Below are positions 11,613 to 20,535 of a stretch of 64,000 nt of DNA, in pieces; the first letter of the stretch is position 1; each line of letters opens with the position of its first letter. Under the pieces are notes generated by a model. It saw only the letters and a list, made by a program, of their open reading frames with translations, had not been told where the DNA came from and did not search any database. The position numbers and the translations under genes are program-made. Origin of the DNA: Adiantum capillus-veneris (taxonomy: Eukaryota; Streptophyta; Polypodiopsida; Polypodiales; Pteridaceae); assembly GCA_014529385.2 (NCBI GenBank), contig CM043942.1:18985991-19049990 (forward strand). The letters are read 5' to 3'.

Positions 11613-12180
11613 TGTTAACCCTCACGGCACACGGACACCCTATGATCTATAAACGTTGTATTATTTAGAGTCAGGTACCGGGCTTGTCGGACCAATAGGG
11701 AAAGGTAGAGTGATCGCCGATGAGAGGCGCACTTTAACACGGACATTCAAGGGATTAGTTGGTTAAGCATGGGCGCCCAAGTGTGAATGGCGTGAGCTCC
11801 TATAAAAGCCAACTAAACCTAATTTTTACTCATTCTCTCATTTGTGCAATAGAAGAGTGCTCTTGCTCCATCTCCATCTTCTTCTTCTTCACCTCCTTGT
11901 GTGTGAGTGTGTGTGTGAGAGAGAGAGAGGGAGAGTGTGTGTGCGATCGAGCATTACGAAGGCACGACGGCGGCGAAGCGGTTGAGCGCGGCACGACTGC
12001 AGCTTCTTCTTCATCGCGGCGAGGAATCCACCACGAAGGCGAGCGTAGAGCGGTGAGTGACACACCCTTTGTTTTCTTGAGCTTGCTAGTTTAGGCTTGT
12101 TGTGTGCTCGGAGCCGTTTGTGGCTCGCACACGGTGTATTGGCAAGTCCCTTGCTTCGACAGTGCGGCAAGGAGCGCACA
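11613..12180 (+). repeat. A2 5' LTR, 568 bp
   Basis: TG...CA ends. Contains a CCAAT box in GGACCAATAGGG, palindrome TGGGCGCCCA (11,770-11,779), TATA box at 11,801 and TG/AG dinucleotide tracts near 11,900. Confidence 0.97.
11801..11808 (+). promoter_or_regulatory. TATA box of A2 5' LTR
   Basis: TATAAAAG followed by CCAACT, 188 bp into the LTR. It would place the transcription start near 11,830 and define a short U3. The same TATAAAAGCCAACT word occurs in the 55.6-kb LTR. Confidence 0.7.
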
Positions 12181-12184
12181 TTTT

Positions 12185-12201
12185 TGGCGCCGTTGCCGGG
12201 G
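12185..12201 (+). promoter_or_regulatory. A2 primer binding site (tRNA-Asp)
   Basis: TGGCGCCGTTGCCGGGG, four bases after the LTR, is a perfect 17-nt complement to the 3' end of plant tRNA-Asp(GTC) including CCA. tRNA-Asp priming is known from Athila-type Ty3 elements. Confidence 0.93.
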
Positions 12202-12289
12202 ATATGCCCTACACTAAGCTCGGTTAGCACTTTACGCTTCCTTGTGGTGCAATTTCTATCATAGGAAAGGCAGGGAAGGAGTGTGTGGA

Positions 12290-12475
12290 GATTTCTGTTT
12301 TTTGCGTTTTCTGCATTTTCTGTCAAGTTTCAATTTCTGCTATTGTCTGTGCTTTTTCAATTTTCTGCATTTCTTGCGTTTTTTCAATTTTTGCAATTTT
12401 TGCATTTTCAATTTCGGCGTTTTCAATTTCAGCAATTTTCTGCATTTCTGCATTTTTTCAATTTTGCAGCAGCTT
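12290..12475 (-). repeat. Low-complexity GCAGAAATTGAAAA-type array, minus orientation
   Basis: Read on the minus strand it is an irregular array of GCAGAAA, ATTGAAAA and AAATGCAG words. The same word set appears on the plus strand at 15,596-15,708, making an inverted pair around the inverted gag. Confidence 0.85.
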
Positions 12476-14990
12476 GATAAACCGGCTTGACTTGTCCCCA
12501 ACAATCTTCCATGTAGTATATAGGACACTCTTCCAATGTATCAAGTCCGTAGGCAATACTAGTGTTTATTTCCTCCTCACAGCCATCTGGATAAGCATTT
12601 GATGGCTCGCAACCCACTTGGTTCATAGGGGCGACTCTTGGATGCGGGGGCTGCGGTCCTAGCACAGGAGGTGGTAGCGGTGTAGCTTGTACAACATTTT
12701 GAGATCTAGGGACCATGTGTTGCGGTAGTTGCTCAACAGGTGGAGTAGGCATCAATACAGGAGCTCGAGGTGCATCCGTCCAGGCTACAGATGGTCTATT
12801 TTCCATCATACGTTTGATCATTAAACAATCCTTAGCTTGGTGACCATACCTACCACATGCGTTGCAAGTTCCATTAAATTTTACTCTAAACGTAGGGCAC
12901 TCACTAGTGCTATGTGGACCTAAGCAAATGGAACACCATTGTTGCTCCCTTCTTGGATACATGTGACTATTTTGAGGGGGTCGATTATCCTTAAGAGACT
13001 CTTGGATTGCCTTGGTGAGGTCTGTCAAGAATGTCTCAAATACCTTTGGCTCATTGGCAATGGGCTTTGCAGTCATGGGTTCATACTCAATGGCTTGTGA
13101 GCTAGTGGATCTCGTGTCAGTAGACACCCTCATGCCTGCTATCATCAAGTTGTCCTCTAATTGGATTGCATTGGCAGTGACATCTTCCCAGGTTGTGATA
13201 CCTCTAATCACTAGTCCATTATAGATTCCTTCATTCCTCAACCCTCGAATGAATCGATCAAGCAGTTGGTTATTGTTGAAGCGCTCATTTACAGGGCAGC
13301 GAGAGTTTAAGTGCTTTAGATGACTAATGAAGTCCCATACTGACTCTCCTTCCTTACGTTCGGCCTTCTGTAGCTGAGATGCTACACCCCAAAGCACACC
13401 TTCTCGTATGTACTCCTTTAGAAACAACCTTCGAAGGGTAGGGTAGATTGTTTTCTCGTCCACCCTTAGGGTCCTATACCAATCTCCAGCCTTCCCACTT
13501 AATGTCAAGCTTAAGGCATTGCACTTATGTAGTTCGTTGCGTTCCCCTAAGGAATCACATACTTGTTCAAACACTTCAATGTGTTTCCTAGCATCTTCGT
13601 CCCCATTGAATTTTTGCGTGAGTTTGGCAATTTGTACTGCCTTACTTCTAGGCTCTCTATCAGATGCATGACGCATATTTTCCGCGATAGATCGACCTAT
13701 GGTTTGAGCAAACGCTGCCAAGTCACCTATGTGAGGAGGCAGGGCCGGTGGAGGTACTCTTGGAATCATATGTGGGAGAGGGACGGGTACCGGTCTTGGC
13801 ATATGTGTGGATGACGCAGGATATGGAACATAACCGGGCATAGGTCCACTCGGATAAGAGCTAGGGAGCGGCACTCGAGGAGCATAAGCAAGTGGTACAA
13901 TTGGAGGTGTGGGGGCCATGTGTGCATAAGGGGCTAGAGGCACATATGGTCGAGGCCCCATATTAGGTACTACGACACTAGGTAGTGGCACTGCGCTAAC
14001 CGTAGATGTCATCGGTACATTCTCTGTCAGGCTTATCCCTGGAGTGAGCACTGTGTTTTCCTTGATAGAGGGTTGAGCCAAGTTAGGGAAGCTAAAGTTT
14101 TCGCTCGGAGGCTCAGATTGCATAGAGACCCCAGGTGAAATGACGTAAGATGGGTCCATGGGGCTCATTAGAGGAGTCTCCATTTGTGATAGAGTAGGCT
14201 GTTGAGCCTTGCTCGTATCCAGAAATCTCATGGGGCCAGTTGAGAGTATATTTACCCCTCGGTTTTGCCTTTCTGATTGAATAATGCCATGGATAACATT
14301 ACAGATCATTTTCTGTTGATCTTCGATGCTCGTGGCACTAGAGGTGGATTGTACAATCTCTATCCATCCTACATGGTAGGCGTGGCCAGAGTGTAGATCC
14401 GTCAACACCTCAGTGTGGAGGTCGTATGTCCAATGATCATTAATGAACCATCCTTCTAGAGTCGACGTGTTAACGGTTTCTTGTGAGGTAGAAGCAATAT
14501 TGCTCCCCGTGGTTTTACTTGTCACCAACGGTACTCTAGAGGGAACTTCTGAAGGAGGCAGCTCAACAGGGCCTTCTTGGTAAGAAGTTGGTAGGATATC
14601 CACATGGACACTCTTTGGGGGTGTGGGGTCCACGTGCGATGTGAAAGGAGATTCCACTTCCCCACCCCCTTCATGTGCTTCATTTGCATCAGGTTCCGAG
14701 CGAGTAGCTCTACCTAATGTTTCCATGAAACGGCTAAACATACTAGTACTAGGTTGTGGAGCTTCGGGAGGTGCATGGCCTTCTCTCTTAGTGTTTTGGG
14801 TAGGGTATGCTTCCATGATTTCTGAGTCGGAGGAGGAATCACTAGCGGCTATTTTAGGGTCTTGGGTGGTGCTACCTTGTGTCCCCGCTGAGGGTCTAGA
14901 GCTTATCGTGGATGGGTAATGGGTGTCCGTATGAACAGAGGCACCCTCAATATGCTCGTGTTCTAGCACCCGCCCAGAGCGTAAGTGCAT
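12429..14990 (-). CDS. gag: Gag-like protein of A2, intact but inverted relative to its LTRs
   Basis: 853 residues from ATG at 14,990. It opens MHLRSGRVLEHE, has a long Pro/Ser-rich N-terminal half, then a capsid-type region from about residue 455 (KFNGDEDARKHIEVFEQVC, GKAGDWYRTL, SVWDFISHLKHLNSRCP, FIRGLRNEGI). Two zinc knuckles follow: CSICLGPHSTSEC (about 686-698, CX2CX3HX4C) and CNACGRYGHQAKDC (about 709-722, CX2CX4HX4C). The last 10 or so residues (KLKKCRNAENC) come from the low-complexity array, so the original end is lost at the inversion point. The reading frame is open throughout although the LTR promoter would transcribe it antisense. A1 carries a decayed homologue in the expected orientation. 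Confidence 0.9.
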   Translation of the reverse strand: MHLRSGRVLEHEHIEGASVHTDTHYPSTISSRPSAGTQGSTTQDPKIAASDSSSDSEIMEAYPTQNTKREGHAPPEAPQPSTSMFSRFMETLGRATRSEPDANEAHEGGGEVESPFTSHVDPTPPKSVHVDILPTSYQEGPVELPPSEVPSRVPLVTSKTTGSNIASTSQETVNTSTLEGWFINDHWTYDLHTEVLTDLHSGHAYHVGWIEIVQSTSSATSIEDQQKMICNVIHGIIQSERQNRGVNILSTGPMRFLDTSKAQQPTLSQMETPLMSPMDPSYVISPGVSMQSEPPSENFSFPNLAQPSIKENTVLTPGISLTENVPMTSTVSAVPLPSVVVPNMGPRPYVPLAPYAHMAPTPPIVPLAYAPRVPLPSSYPSGPMPGYVPYPASSTHMPRPVPVPLPHMIPRVPPPALPPHIGDLAAFAQTIGRSIAENMRHASDREPRSKAVQIAKLTQKFNGDEDARKHIEVFEQVCDSLGERNELHKCNALSLTLSGKAGDWYRTLRVDEKTIYPTLRRLFLKEYIREGVLWGVASQLQKAERKEGESVWDFISHLKHLNSRCPVNERFNNNQLLDRFIRGLRNEGIYNGLVIRGITTWEDVTANAIQLEDNLMIAGMRVSTDTRSTSSQAIEYEPMTAKPIANEPKVFETFLTDLTKAIQESLKDNRPPQNSHMYPRREQQWCSICLGPHSTSECPTFRVKFNGTCNACGRYGHQAKDCLMIKRMMENRPSVAWTDAPRAPVLMPTPPVEQLPQHMVPRSQNVVQATPLPPPVLGPQPPHPRVAPMNQVGCEPSNAYPDGCEEEINTSIAYGLDTLEECPIYYMEDCWGQVKPVYQAAAKLKKCRNAENC

Positions 14991-15595
14991 GTGCTTTTGA
15001 TACCCTAAGGTGTCAAAAAGCTGCTCTAGGAGGCCTTGTGACTAGTTTTTAGCGTGTTTTTTGTTTGTTTTTTTGCTAGATTTTTTAGAGCGTGTCGTGG
15101 AATGGGCCGTGTGATAGCTCGAAACGAGCGTATCGGTCAGAGGGTCGTGCCGTGCTTTACAGCCCTCCGTTTGGTCACTCTATGCCCTCGAAATCCCTAA
15201 AACTGTCAATTTCCAGTAGGGAACTAGGCCCAAACTAGAAAGTCTAAGGGTGCAAGTGGGAAGAGAAAGGAGGAGAGTGGAGGACTTGTCACACATGCTC
15301 TCATTCTCTCTTGAGGGAGTAGGGTATATATATAAGAGTGAGTCTAGTATATATCATAGGACTGAGGCCTGGGCTTGGGCTTGGGCTTGGGCTTGGGCTT
15401 GGGCTTGGGAAAATGATCCCGATCCCGATCTATCTTTTATACAAACCAACCCGTTCGTTTTAAGAGTCATGTTTTTTATTTTCGAAAAATTTCACCGCCC
15501 GCTCACTCGCGTTTTTAATTTCCGAATTTTTTTATTTTTATTTTTATTTTTTTGAATTTTTTTTTTCCAAAAAAAAAAAAGTTAGATTTTTTTTT
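14991..15595 (-). other. Inverted leader upstream of A2 gag
   Basis: In gag orientation this precedes the ATG. It aligns with A1 at 30,750-31,080 (shared GTGTGATAGCT(C/T)GAAA(C/T)GAGCGTAT on the plus strand and the TGGGCTTGGG region). It contains homopolymer-rich A/T tracts at 15,530-15,595. Confidence 0.7.
15369..15408. repeat. (TGGGCT)n hexanucleotide repeat
   Basis: Nearly seven perfect TGGGCT units. The A1 counterpart (about 31,033-31,052) has only two imperfect units, so the expansion is specific to A2. Confidence 0.9.
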
Positions 15596-15708
15596 TGAAA
15601 TGCAGAAAACGCAGAAATTGAAATTGCAGAAATTGAAGATGCAGAAATTGAAAAAACGCAGAAATGCAAAAAATTACAGAAATTGAAAACGCAGAAATTA
15701 AAAATGTA
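15596..15708 (+). repeat. Low-complexity GCAGAAATTGAAAA-type array, plus orientation
   Basis: Repeated words GCAGAAA and AATTGAAAA, the inverted counterpart of 12,290-12,475. It ends immediately before the segment coding the third zinc knuckle. Confidence 0.85.
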
Positions 15709-15710
15709 TC

Positions 15711-15860
15711 AACACCCAGGCTAGGAGGCCACCTCTTCAATGCTACGAGTGTGGTGGACCACATCGAGCAGCGGAGTGCCCTATTAGGCTGCAAAAGAAT
15801 GCTGCACAGATGCAAATGAATCAAAGGGAGCACGTGTGCAATGCCAATACTCACATGTAA
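15711..15860 (+). pseudogene. Third zinc-knuckle segment, upstream of the protease frame
   Basis: A 49-codon frame without its own ATG encodes CYECGGPHRAAEC (CX2CX3HX4C), then stops at 15,858-15,860. It overlaps the next frame, which starts at 15,841 in a different phase. In A1 the same segment follows gag (near 27,720 minus: CCECGGPHRVAEC). In the uninverted order it would join gag to the protease region. Confidence 0.75.
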
Positions 15861-17928
15861 TCGTTGTGGCATAGATCACTTGATTGCCCAATGCCCCTAT
15901 AATCCAAATGCGCCTAAAATCACACCCCTGAATTTGGTCGAAATTGCTAGTGCGACATCACCAATACCACCCGTCGCACCCGCTTATGCGATTACACGGT
16001 CCATGCTTCAAGGGCCAGGCCATATCCTCGAAGAGAGAGATACCATTTCAGTTATCCAAGAAAAGAAAACGAAGACACGAAGGAAGAAGTCGCAGAATAC
16101 GGAAAATTCAAAGCCAAGTTCCAAAACAAACATAGGAACAGGAGATGACCCCGTGTATATGAATGACCTCGAGGATGATTCAGATTCAGTCGAGACAATG
16201 GAGACTAGAACCAATACCACAAAGAGAAAGACCGACAAAGAAAACCGTAACATGGAACCAAATGAAAACCGAATAAGAGAAAACCATAAGGAGCCTCTGA
16301 AAACACCACAAGTGTTTCCAAATCCAATTCAAGACCCCCAAGATAAACCGCAGGGGCAAAAAGGGAAAAATCGTAAAAAGAAGATTGGGACGTACCCAAA
16401 CCCAGTAGACGAGATTGAGCAGGTGAAACATCTAAGAGGTTTAGTGGAGGAGACTCAAAGGAAACCAGAACCAGAACCCATGCAGGTCAAAATTCATGAC
16501 ACAGTGTTTCCCACGCAAGTTCATCCACCCCACATGAACCATAGACCATTAGCCATATCTAGTATCATCCAAGAAGGGAGTGAGGACGGGACATCAGAAA
16601 GTGAGCATACACCCTTCTTGTTGGAAAGGATGTTTAACGAAGGAATACCTGATCCCATTGAGGAATATGAGATTCCATCCTCACCAGTTCCTAGTCAAGG
16701 ACCTACACCCTGCAAAACGCCAATGAATGTTTCCAAACTAGTGGACTTCATGTCTTCTGAGGTCCGAACCACGATCATAGCAAAGCTGTATGGAGATCCT
16801 GAGTTATTCCTTGCACTTCGAGCATTCCTTAACGGAGAGCTACGAACGGGATTACCGCAGTTTGCGCAACCAAATAGGCCTGACTCGATTATGATTGATG
16901 AGGAAAATCATGTGCAATCACTTGACTTAGATGGACACGAGTCTGTGATCGAGGTACCCATTAACGAATTAGGGCAGTATTTTGAAGGCGACGAGTCTAA
17001 TGCGACCCTACCCATCACTACCAAGGGATTAACTATAAAGGGAATTCTTGATGGTGGTGCGGGAGTTAGCATCGTTACAAAAGATTGTTGGGAATCCATG
17101 GGAAAACCCCGCCTCAGTGTTACTAACATTGTGGTAAAGATGGCAAATGGTACCATAGCCAAACCTATGGGGATGCTCAAGGATCTTAAGATCAAAGTTC
17201 TAGGACACAAGGTACGACATACGTTCATTGTAATGGATTTCTCTAAACACCTTATGTCATATGAAATGATTTTAGGACGACCATTCATGAGGGAAGCACA
17301 AATGGTTCACGATTGGTCTAAAAATCATGTCTATTTGCAATTCCAAGACTCTGTCCTTAGAGTGGATTTGGTGACTGGTAAGGTACACCCCTTAGGGAGT
17401 AAAACCATTATTGATCATCGCTCTGACACCACAGTTCACTCGGCCCCACTACAATATTGTTACACTTGTAAGAAGGATACAGACATTGGCCAAGATTCTC
17501 CTTATATGGATATCCTACCTGGGATGACTGAGTCGGACAATGTGGATTGGGTCCACCTAGCATCAACCATAGACACTTGGGGAAATAGGGGGACGACCTG
17601 GGTAACACCTGAGGGGGATGAAATGCCTATACCCTTAAATATGCTACAAGCAATGCATATCGCTTCTGACAAGACTCATCCTAATGTAACAAAGAAAACA
17701 TACAAGTGGGTCCCTAAAGCTTCTTTAGTGACCATAGCTAGTGCTAAAAACAGAAGCCTTGTAAGAAACGTACCACTCGCTCCAAGAAAAGTAAGAAAAT
17801 GTTGCGATGGATCCCTAAACGACTATTGGAAGCCCAAGGCTACTATCAAGGAAATGATCAAATCTGGGTGCCAAAACGTAGATTGTGCTCTTACCTATCA
17901 CCTGACCCAAGTGAGCCCAATCCCGTAG
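15841..17928 (+). CDS. Protease-like region of A2 (zinc knuckle, linker, aspartic protease fold)
   Basis: 695 residues from ATG at 15,841. The N-terminus has a fourth zinc knuckle, CNRCGIDHLIAQC (CX2CX3HX4C). A long basic/acidic linker follows (KKTKTRRKKSQNTEN, then IGTGDDPVYMNDLEDDSD). The protease-like part is at about residues 395-500: GILDGGAGVSIV at the active-site position (DGG where DSG or DTG is usual) and later MILGRPFMREAQM, the second conserved protease element. The C-terminal part includes CYTCKKD and KTYKWVPKASL. A +1/-1 frame change near 17,780 separates it from the downstream frame. No polymerase domain follows. Function as protease is inferred from the motif pair only. Confidence 0.8.
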   Translation: MPILTCNRCGIDHLIAQCPYNPNAPKITPLNLVEIASATSPIPPVAPAYAITRSMLQGPGHILEERDTISVIQEKKTKTRRKKSQNTENSKPSSKTNIGTGDDPVYMNDLEDDSDSVETMETRTNTTKRKTDKENRNMEPNENRIRENHKEPLKTPQVFPNPIQDPQDKPQGQKGKNRKKKIGTYPNPVDEIEQVKHLRGLVEETQRKPEPEPMQVKIHDTVFPTQVHPPHMNHRPLAISSIIQEGSEDGTSESEHTPFLLERMFNEGIPDPIEEYEIPSSPVPSQGPTPCKTPMNVSKLVDFMSSEVRTTIIAKLYGDPELFLALRAFLNGELRTGLPQFAQPNRPDSIMIDEENHVQSLDLDGHESVIEVPINELGQYFEGDESNATLPITTKGLTIKGILDGGAGVSIVTKDCWESMGKPRLSVTNIVVKMANGTIAKPMGMLKDLKIKVLGHKVRHTFIVMDFSKHLMSYEMILGRPFMREAQMVHDWSKNHVYLQFQDSVLRVDLVTGKVHPLGSKTIIDHRSDTTVHSAPLQYCYTCKKDTDIGQDSPYMDILPGMTESDNVDWVHLASTIDTWGNRGTTWVTPEGDEMPIPLNMLQAMHIASDKTHPNVTKKTYKWVPKASLVTIASAKNRSLVRNVPLAPRKVRKCCDGSLNDYWKPKATIKEMIKSGCQNVDCALTYHLTQVSPIP

Positions 17929-18341
17929 CTCCAAAACGAATCAATGATCGTGGAAAGAAAAAAATCACAGAATGCTACACACCTGCTCCCGAGCTAGCTT
18001 GGGTACCAAAGAAAGAACGATTTGTTCCACCTAGCTCAGGAAGGGGGGAGTCCCATGAAGATTCTAGCTCCTCATGTAATATATCCATAGAGGTAAAAGA
18101 TTCTACACAGCCTCCATCTATAGTAGTGGACCTTCATGAAGCTACAAAAGAATCCACACCTCCCAGTGTTCAAGAATCACCTGATGAACCACGTCAAGTT
18201 CGATCCTGGGAGAGTACCTTACCACCCTTGCAACTTGACGAGGCACCTAGGGTAATAGAAAACTACTGGCAAAAATCCTCACCTATTACCAACTGGAACA
18301 ATTGGTTTCAAAGGGTGACAAGCTCATTTCAAACGGTATGA
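17799..18341 (+). CDS. C-terminal W(V/I)PK-repeat region of A2
   Basis: 180 residues in another phase, overlapping the end of the previous frame. It starts MLRWIPKRLLEAQGYYQGN, continues with DQIWVPKRRLCSYL and LAWVPKKERF, giving three W(V/I)PK motifs in this frame plus one (KWVPK) upstream. The second half is Ser/Pro/Glu-rich with no motif. The core YYxGNxQIWVPK also occurs in element B (35.6 kb) and, frameshifted, in A1 (23.3 kb). Its role is unknown to me. It could be the C-terminus of the protease polyprotein after a frameshift. Confidence 0.7.
   Translation: MLRWIPKRLLEAQGYYQGNDQIWVPKRRLCSYLSPDPSEPNPVAPKRINDRGKKKITECYTPAPELAWVPKKERFVPPSSGRGESHEDSSSSCNISIEVKDSTQPPSIVVDLHEATKESTPPSVQESPDEPRQVRSWESTLPPLQLDEAPRVIENYWQKSSPITNWNNWFQRVTSSFQTV
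18038..18048 (+). promoter_or_regulatory. Internal copy of the purine tract, within coding sequence
   Basis: AGGAAGGGGGG, identical to the terminal tract at 19,956. Possible additional plus-strand primer. Confidence 0.5.
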
Positions 18342-18349
18342 TCTACCCA

Positions 18350-18360
18350 AGGAAGGGGGG
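18350..18360 (+). promoter_or_regulatory. Second internal copy of the purine tract
   Basis: AGGAAGGGGGG just after the last coding frame, followed by AGTGTCTGTGG. A1 has a one-mismatch version at 21,458-21,468. Confidence 0.5.
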
Positions 18361-19955
18361 AGTGTCTGTGGACATCCATCATTCATTTGTTTCCCTCTCA
18401 ACCTTTTTCCCTGACCTCTTAATCTCCGATCTTAGGGAATGTACATATAAAGCTTTATACTCACAAAAAAGAAAAAGGAGCAAGAGCAATTAGTAAACGA
18501 CTATGCACAATAAAAGTCAAAACATTGACTCAGACCTACACATGTCACAATTGGTACAGTGAAACAGAAACCTATGCCATAAAACACCTTTGATCCTCAT
18601 CACTTGAGTGATGGAGGGTAGGTAAGATTAGTACGATAGGAGTGTTTCTGTTTTAGAGTTGAGTGATTAGCAAAGTTCTCTTTTCCCACTGATGTGCCTC
18701 CTAGAGGTATTGTTTGTGTTTCATAGTGTGTACAGGAGCGTGTTGATATTGATAGGATTTGGACCTTCATGGAACCTTTCTCTCGTTCACACTTCAAATC
18801 AAGCGCGACCATCGACACAAACAGGTGTTTCTTATCCATTAGCATTGCCCTTATCTTTTTGCATCTATGATTGTCTGCTTTGATTGTGATTGGTAGCATA
18901 ATATTCAGCGCATTGGCTTAGTATCAAACATTTAATTCAATGTAATGTTTTGTCATAATTAGTTGTTTAGGTGTAAAAATCAAGCAATCCAACTAAGCTA
19001 GTTTGACCAAGCTAGATATTAGAAATCTTCTCTTAATACCATGGGGAATGCCTTCCTAATAAGCAATGGTTACTTAGGTTCTTAATCCGATTTAGGCAGC
19101 ATTGTATGAAATGTACTAGGGCTTTCTAGTGGGCTTAACCCTATTGACCTTTAGTTTAAGTATTATAAAGGGAGTTTACTAATGTGATGAGCCTGGGGAG
19201 GGTAACAGTGTTATATGACCCCCCAAAGTTACAAAATTAAAATGCTGAAAATGAACAAACAAAAAATCAAAGTGCCACAATGTAAAATTTTAAGCTGGAA
19301 GAGAAATCTCAGCTTGATTTGGTACTTCACTCACATGTATCGCCTATGGTACTAGAGCCCTAGAGGTTCCCAATGTGGGCGCTTTTCCTTGAAAAGCAAA
19401 AAACCCAAGGCATACAAAATAAGCACACACATCATAATTGAATCAATGTGAAAAGACTTGGGGGGGTCAAAGAAAAAGTAATCAGTCAGGCGATGATTTC
19501 ATGAGAAATTCCTTTTATGGTAGCTTAACTACAAGGTTTTCTAGATATAGCCTCTAGTCAGCCCTCGAACATGAATACTTGGCTCTCGCGATTAAACAAC
19601 TTAATTGACCAGAGAAAATTACGAAGCTTACCCATGGTATTAATATTCGATATCTAGTGCCTTTCGACCGTCAAATTAGCGACCCCAGACTTGTTTAATT
19701 TTCTACCTTTACATCTGTTTATGCATTTGATTACATTGCAATTTAATGTTCATTGCTAACAAATTGTTTGAAATTCTTTGACCAATCCATTTTTCTACCT
19801 AAAACTGCATATGCTTTTTAAGAGAATGCAATTACTGTGCCAATGTTGTTTGATTTTGCAGTGACTGAAGAAGGCTAAGGACATTCATCTCAAATGCTCT
19901 TCCACCTCGACGAACCAGCTTCAACTCAATAGCTTCCGAGGACGGAATCTACATC
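18361..19955 (+). other. A2 3' non-coding region, about 1.6 kb
   Basis: No frame above about 100 codons and no domain. The first 350 bp aligns with A1 (21.3-20.6 kb, other strand). The rest, up to the purine tract, is unrecognised. No RT, RNase H or integrase signature in any frame. Confidence 0.75.
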
Positions 19956-19966
19956 AGGAAGGGGGG
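19956..19966 (+). promoter_or_regulatory. A2 polypurine tract
   Basis: AGGAAGGGGGG, two bases before the 3' LTR. Confidence 0.93.
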
Positions 19967-19968
19967 CA

Positions 19969-20535
19969 TGTTAACCCTCACGGCACACAGACACCCTATG
20001 ATCTATAAACGTTGTATTATTTAGAGTCAGGTATCGGGCTTGTCGGACCAATAGGGAAAGGTAGAGTGATCGCCGATGAGAGGCGCACTTTAACACGGAC
20101 ATTCAAGGGATTAGTTGGTTAAGCATGGGCGCCCAAGTGTGAATGGGGTGAGCTCCTATAAAAGCCAACTAAACCTAATTTTTACTCATTCTCTCATTTG
20201 TGCAATAGAAGAGTGCTCTTGCTCCATCTCCATCTTCTTCTTCTTCACCTCCTTGTGTGTGAGTGTGTGAGAGAGAGAGAGAGAGGGAGAGTGTGTGTGC
20301 GATCGAGCATTACGAAGGCACGATGGCGGCGAAGCGGTTGAGCGCGACACGACTGCAGCTTCTTCTTCTCGCGGCGAGGAATCCACCACGAAGGCGAGCA
20401 TAGAGCGGTGAGTGACACACCCTTTGTTTTCTTGAGCTTGCTAGTTTAGGCTTGTTGTGTGCTTGGAGCCGTTTGTGGCTCGAACACGGTGTATTGGCAA
20501 GTCCCTTGCTTCGATAGTGCGGCAAGGAGCGCACA
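19969..20535 (+). repeat. A2 3' LTR, 567 bp
   Basis: Near-identical to 11,613-12,180. By eye: nine substitutions, a one-base deletion and a dinucleotide-tract difference. TATA box at 20,157-20,164. Followed by the target duplicate TACAC. Confidence 0.97.

Larger units (their letters stand above)
11613..20535 (+). mobile_element. Element A2: complete young non-autonomous LTR element with inverted gag
   Basis: LTRs of 568 and 567 bp (TGTTAACCC...GCGCACA) are flanked by the exact duplication TACAC (11,608-11,612 and 20,536-20,540). A perfect tRNA-Asp primer site (12,185) and a purine tract (19,956) fix plus orientation. The protease-like frame is on the plus strand, but the leader and gag (12.43-15.6 kb) are on the minus strand. 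No RT, RNase H or integrase is present in 8.9 kb. It is inserted, in opposite orientation, in the 3' region of its relative A1: sequence near 18,600-18,700 is homologous to the A1 flank at 20,640-20,770 on the other strand. About nine LTR substitutions indicate recent movement. Confidence 0.95.

Noticed and set aside
12242-12602. Plus-strand Phe-rich frames (FCIFC, FLHFL)
   Set aside because: They read through the low-complexity array in the sense not used by gag; composition artefact.
15250-15555. AWAWAW protein
   Set aside because: Translation of the TGGGCT hexamer repeat.
17408-17608. Minus-strand frames inside the protease region
   Set aside because: Shadows of the plus-strand coding frame.
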